Origin: Chromera velia | Lineage: Eukaryota; Sar; Chromeraceae | Assembly: GCA_018398765.1 (NCBI GenBank) | Contig: JAHBMJ010000664.1 | Span: forward strand, 40,001-71,958 | Length of the DNA stretch: 31,958 nt | Reading direction: 5' to 3' | In this document: positions 13,201 to 20,716 of the stretch, one piece after another | Layout of the letters: every line of letters begins with the position of its first letter | How positions within the stretch are numbered: the stretch's first letter is position 1 | Position numbers and translations under genes: made by a program | The notes under the pieces: generated by a model | Databases searched by the model: none | What the model saw: only the letters and a program-made list of their open reading frames with translations | Told to the model about the DNA's origin: nothing

Positions 13201-13412
13201 TGAATGTCAGTGGGCCCTCTCCTTCTCCTTCGTGGGGGGATCGGAGGAGATCCTCTGGAGGGTCTGATGCGAGCTCTTTTGGGTTTGGGTTTCGAGACTC
13301 TCGACGGAAGTCGGCGGTTGCCTCTGCAGCTGCAACAGCGGCTCCACTTTCGGGAGGGGCGGGGGAGGGAGGGGCGGACGAAGAAGAGTGGAGGGAGACG
13401 GAGACAGGCTGA
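4287..13412 (+). CDS. Coiled coil - ankyrin - TPR - J-domain protein with long low-complexity tail
   Basis: A probable Hsp70 co-chaperone with added ankyrin repeats. Modelled exons: 4287-5203, 5681-5846, 6225-6365, 6771-6878, 7364-7455, 7754-7841, 8267-8358, 8893-11716, 11914-11937, 12003-12117 and 12553-13412. They total 5427 nt (1808 residues plus TGA). Residues 1-115 are a coiled coil, followed by an acidic linker. Ankyrin repeats lie at about 155-355 (for example TPLHVACERGDQRLVETLFARG across the first splice). TPR repeats lie at about 362-470 (GNESYKAGDYEGAKSAYHDA; AISECDECLRLDPEYVNAIS). The J domain is at about 486-553, with the catalytic HPD at 514-516 in LVLKWHPDKH, so Hsp70 stimulation should be intact. 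The order TPR then J resembles DNAJC7. The tail after about 555 is Gly/Ser/Pro/Gln rich, with a poly-Ala tract near 850. The start is the first ATG; a GTG 54 bases upstream is in frame but not preferred. The ends of exons 8 and 10 and the start of exon 11 are ambiguous by a few codons (donor at 11717 or 11729; acceptor before 12003 or 12021; before 12553 or 12556). Confidence 0.87.
5987..6161 (+). repeat. Five tandem copies of a 35-bp unit inside an intron
   Basis: The copies are 5987-6021, 6022-6056, 6057-6091, 6092-6126 and 6127-6161, differing at only a few bases. Each unit starts with a pyrimidine tract (ctctcctttatttcctct), continues through attgactgag and ends in acgcag (acgtag in the last copy). 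Each therefore resembles a complete 3' splice site. The array lies in intron 2 of the ANK-TPR-J gene, just before the modelled acceptor at 6224. Confidence 0.93.
7192..7246. repeat. (TCTG)n microsatellite in an intron
   Basis: An interrupted TCTG/TGTC tract in the intron between the exons ending at 6878 and starting at 7364. It has the same unit as the much longer tract at the right edge of the window. Confidence 0.93.
8046..8144. repeat. (CA)n and (TTCC)n microsatellites in one intron
   Basis: A CA tract at 8046-8072 is followed by a TTCC tract at 8116-8144, inside the intron that splits the J domain (7842-8266). A TG tract at 8855-8873 sits just before the next acceptor. Confidence 0.93.
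12189..12250. repeat. (GC)n/(GT)n alternating purine-pyrimidine tract
   Basis: About 20 bases of alternating GC run into GT/GCGT repeats in the intron before the last exon of the ANK-TPR-J gene. Alternating GC/GT DNA is prone to form Z-DNA; any role here is unknown. Confidence 0.9.
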
Positions 13413-14280
13413 GCCCGGTCGTTGACCGACCGACAGCTGAACAGAGCGGAAGGGTTAAAGGGGATTCTCTCTCTTCCTCTCCTTCTGTTTCCCGTATGAC
13501 AGCCATTCTTTTGGTTGGTTAGATTCTGGTCTCGCTCTACCTCTTCTAGCTCTGGGTGTTCCTGTCGGTTCAATCGCTCAGTGTGTGTGAGTTCTTTCTC
13601 AAAGATTCCAGACGTGGCAATACGTGGCAGCTTCCTTCGAACGAGCTACTTTAAAAGTATTCGTTCTTTCAGGAATCCGGTGCTTTCCTCTTGTAAAATA
13701 ATATGTAAACAAATTAGATATTTATTTACTGTTTTATGTTGATCAGAAATTGATCTGTTTTGTAAATTCATCTTCAAACACCTATCTGATCAAACTAAGT
13801 TTTGAAAGCAGCGTTTTAAAAATATTCTTTTTTTTTATTAATATACTAATTTAATCTAGAATTTAATTTAAATCAGGTCCGTTTCAATCTACTATAAGTT
13901 TTAAACTTTCTTTGCGTGGTTTTCGGTGTGTTATAACAAAAACGGAAGCTTATGGAAACATTAGAAAGAGCTGTTATATTAGTGATTAGTGGTGCCCTAG
14001 ATTATAACTTATATACAGGGCTAGCGTACTTCACTGCAGAGTTCTTACAGCCTAAGTTACAGGCCTAGTTACAGGCCTTATCGGATCTGGACTCCTAAGA
14101 GTGTCAGTTCATCATTCGGACAGAATACTTCAAAACAGACTTCAGATATGAACTTCACTCAGACAATTCGGTCGATCGCTAGCTCGATCGATCGATAGGA
14201 CGCATAAGGCGGTGTGAGTCGCTTGGTCCTAACAGGCTGAAGTGCATGCTAGTGCATGCAGATCGCAGGCCTTACAAAAA

Positions 14281-14490
14281 AGTTAAGAAATATGTTAGAA
14301 ATATGTAAAAAATATGTAAGAAATTAATGTGTTAGAAATATTATAGAAATTTTACAGAAATATTATAGAAATATTATAAAAATCCGGTCTGAAGATTTTT
14401 TAACATTTCTATAGGATTTCTATAATATTTCTAACATATTTCTATAATATTTCTTAGACGAGATTTTTATAATATTTTTATAATAGTAGA
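14281..14490. repeat. AT-rich inverted repeat, MITE-like
   Basis: Many copies of agaaatatta/tataatattt occur. The left arm at 14357-14384 (gaaatattatagaaatatta...aaaatc) is nearly the reverse complement of the right arm at 14462-14485 (gatttttataatatttttat...). The intervening part is also self-similar (taatatttctaacatatttc). No coding capacity is seen. It could be a small non-autonomous element or a simple expanded AT repeat; target-site duplications were not identified. Confidence 0.4.
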
Positions 14491-14841
14491 AATCTCACAA
14501 GATTCCTGTTTCCCCTATATAGGTCATCGATCCTTAATATAGAGGTCTGTTCATACAGAGTCAGTCTCGTGTTCCTTGGATTGTATGTACTTCCTTAATT
14601 CATGGAAATATAGATCGCAGATGTATGGAATTATGCATGTGGAACAGCATGTATGCAGCATAATCATTCATTTCAATGATTTCATTCCTCATGTTGCGCG
14701 CCAACTCTCAGTGTGCGTGAAGCCGTCATGCAGGCGATGTGACTTTGTCAGCTTTGCTTGACCAGCTTTCAACTCACCTCCCAACGGGAGGCGGTGCCAC
14801 TGCCTGCCCAACTTCTTATGATCTCGGCTTTTTTTTTTCAG

Positions 14842-15008
14842 TTGTCTCCCGATTTGACCTCCAAGGCCTTCCTAGCGGGGGCAGTGAATGGTCGTGAACC
14901 CATCATTCCGGAGAAGGGGGAGGTACCGGGGTGCACAGGGCTAAAAAGGGACTTCCAGATGCAGGGGGCGTACGTCAGACAGAGGCAGGCAATTTTTGAT
15001 ATTATAAA
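14842..15008 (+). other. Isolated exon-like segment, unrecognised
   Basis: A GC-richer patch in AT-rich DNA. It has a strong acceptor look (run of t then cag ending at 14841), an open frame of about 56 residues (begins LSPDLTSKAFLAGAV, includes RDFQMQGAYVRQRQAIFDII) and a donor-like AAG|GTGAGC at 15008/15009. The frame stays open to a stop near 15090 without splicing. No family was recognised. It may be a relic of a mobile-element gene or one exon of a lost gene; no partner exons were found nearby. Confidence 0.25.
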
Positions 15009-16139
15009 GGTGAGCAACCCGTATGCCGCTTCTAAAGACGACATTCCTTGGACCGCCATCCTTTCTTCCCAAGCTCAAGAGAAAAAATGAAGCACGCAAG
15101 GGCATATGGGGACAGGGGATACGACTTCATCCCACTAGTGAACCTAGTTGATATGGCATACTCCATAAGGAAGCCAACATATTCCTGTGCAGGCTGGCTA
15201 GTCCCAAGACTGTTAAACGAGAAGTGAGAGCAGGGGTATGGGAAGGTGTGTGGATGAATCCGAGCGCGGCTGCAAGTTGTCCACCTATGGGCAGTAAGTG
15301 CGTGCATCAGGGGCATGCGAGGTCATCCAGGTGAAGGGGGGGAGATGGGGGGATTCAGCAGTGCACTCATCCTCATGAACGACTGAACCGTAAAAAACTG
15401 ATCAATCGAATAGAACTTAGTGTGTGGTATTGTAGCCAGGGGTGTTGTTTTGTTGCGTAGACGGATGGAAGGTTAAGAGTAGTTAAGAGTGAGGCGGATG
15501 TGCTAGGAACAGATTTTAAATACATTTTCCTCCAGTGAAAGACCAAAGGTGATCAAGAGTGGTGAAAACTGTTGTACTAGACGTACCACATCTGACACAA
15601 AAAACAATAATTTGTCCGATCCAGGAGCAATCTCGTAGAATGAGATATTGACATACCAATCAAATTTTAAGCTAATTTAAGCTCTACGTGAACTTCTTCA
15701 TGACATTGTATATGTGTTCTATAGCAATAATTTGTGCTTTAAAACAGATTCGGCGAATCTTAATAGAAGAGCTATTAGTAGTATAAGAGAAATTTTACTA
15801 GGCGTGTAGTATAGTGTAAATTACTATGTAATAGCATATTAGCAATTGGTAGGTGAAGAAGAGACTAGAAAAGAGATCAACACAAGTAGCTTTTAAAGTA
15901 AAGTAAGTCTTAATTTACAAATAAAATCTAAATTATAATTCATATAGTTAATTTAGTTTAGAATTACTAAGTCTAATGAATTAATAAATGTTCAATCGTA
16001 GGTTCAACTTCTAGTTAATTCAAGTTCTGGGGTTTAACAAGTTTATACTCCGGCCCAGTCTGAGTCTTACTGAGTAGCTCTATATACGTACGTTCGTGGA
16101 CGTTCGTGGCCTCTAGCATGGCCCTTAGTTGGCTTATTA

Positions 16140-16978
16140 TTTGTGATGATGATGATGATGATGTAAAAGACTTAACCCCTAGCCTTTGTTGGGCTCGGGT
16201 GGTCCGTTCATCCATGCATTCATGCATAGGATGTTTGATCGATCGATTATTCTAGATCAAACGCATGCTCTCAATTCTCTACGTCTCTCAAGCACCTCAT
16301 TATTGCTTCAAACCCCTGCCGCGGCTTATGATTAAGCATCAAGAAGCAGCTCTCAAAAGCTTCTACCTCTGCTGGGCCCGCCCCTTTAACCTTAGAGATT
16401 GCTGCCACTCTTTGCGCAGTGGTAACCCTGTCAAAAAGAGAGAGACCATCCTTCACTTCTCTCACTACCGCTTTCAATGCTGCTTGCTCCTCTCTCCTCC
16501 CTATACAATCAGTCAGGTGATGCACAACATCGTCAACCGGTCGTCTGTCTTGATCCAGACAACGCGCACACAATTTTTCCTGCACCCCGCCATGGCATGC
16601 TCCCCCTCCCACAACTTTGAGCAAAAGGGGCATGATGGAAATGTCTGCCTGAAAAAAGGGCAAGGGCAGAGAGCACGGCACCGACACTTTCTTTCCTGAA
16701 TGAATTCGTTGGGTGGAAAGGAGCAGTTTAGCAAATCTCTCTCTCGATGGATGTGCTTTCTGAAAAGCGGTGCATGCAGTGTTGGGTGGGTAGAGTGATG
16801 GGTTTCTTCTTGGATAACTGTTGTCGTCTTCATTCTCAGCTGCCCATCCCTTCAACCACTCCCCTTCTGTCTGGACCGCCATTTCTCTTTTCAACCGGTT
16901 TCCTACCAGGGCTCTTTCTGTGTTCCATTCTCTTTGCCTGATGATGATGATGATGAGGTGACTTAACCCATCAGCCAT
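16140..16978 (-). mobile_element. 5'-truncated non-LTR retrotransposon (LINE) remnant
   Basis: An open frame on the minus strand (16978 to the stop at 16271) carries KLCARCLDQDRRPVDDVVHH followed by LTDC. This C-x2-C ... H-x4-C pattern is typical of the zinc-knuckle-like C-terminus of LINE ORF2 proteins, downstream of the reverse transcriptase. The RFAKLLLSTQRIHSG stretch before it also fits. A short 3' UTR and a tail of (ATC)n at 16145-16163 follow, preceded by gggttaagtc. No reverse-transcriptase catalytic motif remains, so the copy is dead. The family was inferred from the motif pattern, not from a search. Confidence 0.5.
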
Positions 16979-17000
16979 CGTGTCCTAATGACAAAGGGCA
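16937..17000 (-). mobile_element. 3' tail of a second LINE copy abutting the first
   Basis: On the minus strand the sequence reads ...gctgatgggttaagtcacct and then (ATC)n at about 16940-16956. It shares gggttaagtc plus an ATC tail with the 3' end at 16145-16178. The body of this copy would lie to the right (up to about 17260), but no coding remains were recognised there. Confidence 0.4.
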
Positions 17001-18165
17001 GTCTGAGCATATATGCATTGCTAGTCTAGGAGCGCGAGCGCTCGCTCAAAGAGGCCACGCTGAGTCAACCAGAAACTAGCAACCCCGAGAAACTAACGCA
17101 TTTGTTTTTCTTCATGAGGAGCAAGAGATACCACTCACTTGCCACTCAGCCTCTTCCCGCCTGCCGTGGGAGGCCCAACAAAATCAAAGGACTCGCTTAG
17201 GAAAGGACTCAGCCCTCTCCCCCCAAAAGACAAGCCACCTCAATCTGCAGACCTCCCCTTACTACACTTTTCTGTGTCAAGTTTGAGTCGACTTTCTGTT
17301 AAAACCTAGTTTTGTGCCCTAGTTTATGCTGTAGCAATAGCCAAAGCACTATAGCAAAAGATTACTCCTATAAAATTCTAGTAGGCTCTGCACTCCATTA
17401 AAAAAAAAAAGAAAAAAAAAGTTTTCAATCTTTAAATTTATTTTTTTAATTATTTATCAACTGAAAAGTATATGGTTTTCAATGCAGCACCCCGTGCAAG
17501 TTACGGTGCAACACTCTTGCAACACTTGAACAACAGTTGTTTATGTATTGAATACCATGATTAAAAAAAAAAAAATCTATAAAAAAAAACCTTTTCTCTT
17601 CTTTTATTTTTTTTTAATATGGTGTGGAGCCTAGATAAAATTTTAGCTAAAGGCCTAGCTAAAGGCTTAGCATCTAGCCTGAGCATGGTACAGGCTTGAT
17701 AGATATATTTTTTATAAAGCTAGTGTCAACTTCATGTCAATTAAACTCTTCTGGTGATCGAAGCATTGAAATTCGGTAAAATCTCATAGTTAAAATCGAT
17801 CCCATAAAATCCCATAAATTAAATCTACTAATGTAAAGTCCTGGAGGGAAATCCCTAGAAAATCTCATGATTCCTATAAAATCCTAGATAAACCGATGAT
17901 TTTCATTTTAGCTTTTATTGCACTCTAATTACACAATAGAGGTGCTGTGTATGCATTCCTCTGAAGGGGCCTCTGTGTAGGTCATTTTCAAACATCCAAT
18001 CAAACATGTACTGGGGCTGCATGACTCTAGAGATGGCTGCGTTGAATGACTCGAAAAGGTACGTTGAATGACTCGAAAAGGGCTACATGACTCCGGAATC
18101 AACGCGTAAATGCGGATGAATGATGTAAACCCTCTCGGTCAGGTTTTTGAATTGTAAGACTGGTT

Positions 18166-18604
18166 TCATCTGACGAATTTACAAAAGGTGAGATACGTCA
18201 CCTCACACAATGTAAGGGAGAAAGATAAATCACAAGTGAGTCGACAGGCCAGGTGAAGTAAAAGTAGGGCAAGTGCAGTTCTTTGGCACGCCGTAGCCTT
18301 CAGGTGGCGAAGAGAGTCAATGACGCCTGCTATCCCCTCAGGCTCTTCGTCTTCGTTTCTGTATGACTGCATCGGCGTTTCGGCTGTTTCCCTTCACCCT
18401 CTGTCCCTCGCTGGAATTCTGTTCTTTGCGCTCGTTCACAAAAATTTGCGTCGTCTGGACACTTAGACACCGATTTGTGTTCCCTTTGACGTTTTCCCTC
18501 CGTGAGGATGGTTTTTTGCTTGGGTACTTACTCGCAGCTCGTTCCTTTGAAAGAGGCACGCTAAGGATCCCTCTCTAATTTCGTGCCCAGTAGTTGACAT
18601 TGTT
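18166..18604 (-). CDS. Two exon-like blocks: small unknown gene or 3' exons of the PLAC8 gene
   Basis: The first block (18600-18532) starts with an ATG in acaATGtc context (MSTTGHEIREG...) and ends at a perfect donor GA|GTAAGT. The second (18366-18166) follows an acceptor gatgcag and encodes SYRNEDEEPEGIAGVIDSLR, then a hydrophobic Leu-rich stretch, up to TGA. Together they give 270 nt, 89 residues plus stop, in frame. Alternatively, a cacag acceptor puts the first block at 18604. If PLAC8 exon 3 were spliced at GCGAT|GTGAAG (18713/18712), both blocks would join the PLAC8 protein in frame, giving about 204 residues. No family was recognised for this part. Either model needs transcript evidence. 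Confidence 0.35.
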
Positions 18605-18708
18605 CTGTGCAGAGGAGGCTTGTTTAGGATGTAACTTCATGTCTCTGTCACCACTCTTTTTCTCCCCCCCCCGCCCCGTTGGATTTCTGGAAGTCCTTTC
18701 TCCTCTCT

Positions 18709-20053
18709 TCACATCGCCTGTTGCGCCGGGAACACTTCAGTCTGGTTGAGCAACTGGATGACCACGCAACACCGGCAGCAGAACGCGCACATGCAGTCTC
18801 CACAACAGGAGCCCTCGATCCCGGAGCGCTTCCTCACCTGGAATTCATCATGCATACGCACATGCATACGCACATGCATACACATGCATGCACCGGTTTC
18901 CACACAAACACGAAACATGCACACACACATGAACACACGCGCGGGCGCCCCAAACGTATGCTCTTTTTCCTGAGACCTAAGAAGCAGTCGACCCCGCAAT
19001 ACTTCTATTTTTGGAGATGCTCGACCCCGCTCTCCTCTTCTCTGCCTCCTGACTGCATACTTTTCCAAATCCCTTACGCCCTTTTTCCGTCTTTGTGTGT
19101 TTCGCCCGTTTCCTTCCATCTTGTTGAAGGAAGCATACTCGGCTTGGGGGTACAATTGTTTTGCACATGGGGTCAGCAATTCGTCCTGCAGTACACGCAC
19201 ACGGCTGACCATGTCGCGCAGCACCCATGTGGCGCAAACACAGGGGGAGAGGCAACAAAAGGGGAAGCATGATTCGTAGCCGAGCTTCTCATAGACCTTC
19301 CCTTCTGCACAACACTCACAGCACCAGCCGTAGAGGCACTGCAGATACACAAGAGGGAGGAGCGGAAGAAGCCTGTCAGTGCATGTGACGCTCGTGAGTG
19401 CGGGGAACGATAGGATTGGTGCAACGGCGGAAGCATTGGAGATGACAAGCAAAGTTTGACGAGATCGAGGAAAAGGAAAGCCGGAAAAGCCTTGCTGTGC
19501 TTCGGCAGCGACCAGTACGCAACATCCGGAGAAGCAGTGTACAACCGAGAAGTAAGTGGGCAAAGCATGTTTCTTTTCGGAAAGCCGCTGCTATGCTTCG
19601 TTTAAAGGAGTAAAACTTGAGAAAGGGAGTATCAGCTTCGTTCGAAGGGGGAAAAAGTTGAGGAAGGGAGGGAGGGAAGGGGGGAGGAAGTGAGAAAGGT
19701 AAGACGAATGGACGGACGGATGGATGGATGCCATCGGCTTTCGAATCTTCATCGGCATGAAAACTTCTGGAGGGAAAGATGGCTGACACTCTTTCATCCT
19801 TTGTCCTTTCTGTTTGTAAAGACTTCCCCATGGACCGGAATTTCATTTTTATGCAAGAGTCGGGGACTTCACAATTCAGACGACGCATGCATGAATCATG
19901 CGTCCGTCCATGTGGATTGCTTTCCCAAAGATGCACGTGTATGGCGAGACCGCAGAAGCAGTCAGGGGAGAGAAATGACGACCTGCTGACGTTCTGGTAG
20001 TTGGAGAAGCACCCGAAGATTCCCTTTTCCCACTGGTTGGTTCCGTACCCCAT
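18709..20053 (-). CDS. PLAC8-family cysteine-rich membrane-associated protein
   Basis: PLAC8 (Cys-rich PLAC8/FCR-type) proteins are small membrane-associated proteins linked to metal resistance, calcium handling or size control in various eukaryotes; the role here is unknown. Exons (minus strand): 20053-19991, 19338-19210 and 18837-18709, giving 106 residues, close to the usual 105-115. The spliced protein follows the family plan: QWEKGIFGCFSNYQN (1-21), then CLYGWCCECCAEGKVYEKLG, a hydrophobic middle (CFPFCCLSPCVCATWVL), LRDMVRKRSGIEGSCCGDC across the second junction, and CMCAFCCRCCVVIQ near the end. Both introns are phase 0 and begin GTCAGC. Frame continuity and family spacing fix the junctions well. 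The 3' end is less certain: TGA at 18709 is the simplest, but downstream exons at 18604-18166 could replace the last codons. The gene diverges from the Hint-domain gene. Confidence 0.85.
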
Positions 20054-20716
20054 GTTTCTCTTCAGCGGTTTCTTCGTGGAATTGAGTTTGTGGTTGGTTA
20101 GTGAATGCCTGTATTAATTTATTAATATGAGCTTCTCAACTGATCGTTCGCGAGGGCGGATTCTCTCTCTCAAGTAGGTTCTCTTCTGGTAGGTAGGTGT
20201 ATGCTGATCAAGCACTGCACCAATCAGCTCTCATTTCAACAGACACGTACGCTTTATAGAGAAATCCTTCGTGTCGATCAGCTATATATTCATATATAGG
20301 TCACACCGGCCTTTTTTTTGCCCCGTATGCATACAGTGCATGATTTTTTTTTTCATGTGCCGCGCGCATAGTGAGCGCACGCAAATTAATTCATGCATGC
20401 ATGCATGCAGGCCGCGGGGGGGGAAATTTAAAGCATTTAATTGCATGCATGTGCATCAATGCATGCATATATATATATAATTTTTTCAATGGAGACGGTT
20501 CTCGATTTCCGAATTGAGTCAAACTGATCAAAGTGTGTTCAAGAATTCCGACAGATCCCGGCCATGCAGAGATCAAGTCAAGAAGAGAGAGAAGAAGAGG
20601 AAAGACGAAGTTCCATGCAGACGCCCAATTTAGAGAGGCCACGCCACACGAACCAAAACCCTCTTCGGTCTTCACGTTCCCGCAGTTTGTTCCCGCGAGA
20701 GAAGGAACTTTGGAAG
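20054..20716. promoter_or_regulatory. Divergent intergenic region with TGCATGC cluster
   Basis: This 663-bp gap lies between the PLAC8 start (minus strand) and the Hint-protein start (plus strand). TGCATGC occurs at 20394-20408 (three overlapping), 20442-20448 and 20460-20466, next to a G run and an AT run (tatatatata near 20468). An in-frame ATG at 20564 upstream of the chosen start falls inside this region. Confidence 0.5.

Larger units (their letters stand above)
13413..18165. other. AT-rich repeat-filled intergenic region
   Basis: Base composition shifts sharply to AT-rich after about 13700 and again near 15400-16100 and 17280-17950. It holds the hairpin-like repeat at 14357-14485, an exon-like patch at 14842-15008, LINE-type 3' ends at 16140-16985, and A/T homopolymers near 17400-17620. 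Three similar motifs built on cgatcgatcg lie near 14170-14200. No complete host gene was found. It is best read as degenerate mobile-element DNA between two gene clusters. Confidence 0.6.

Noticed and set aside
14160-14270. Possible tRNA or small RNA gene near the cgatcgatcg and tgcatgc palindromes
   Set aside because: No B-box-like ggttcgaatcc or cloverleaf arms could be found by eye.
20564-20716. Upstream in-frame ATG adding 51 residues to the Hint protein
   Set aside because: It would bury the clear signal peptide that begins at 20717. The added stretch is Arg/Glu/Ser-rich and looks like a 5' UTR.
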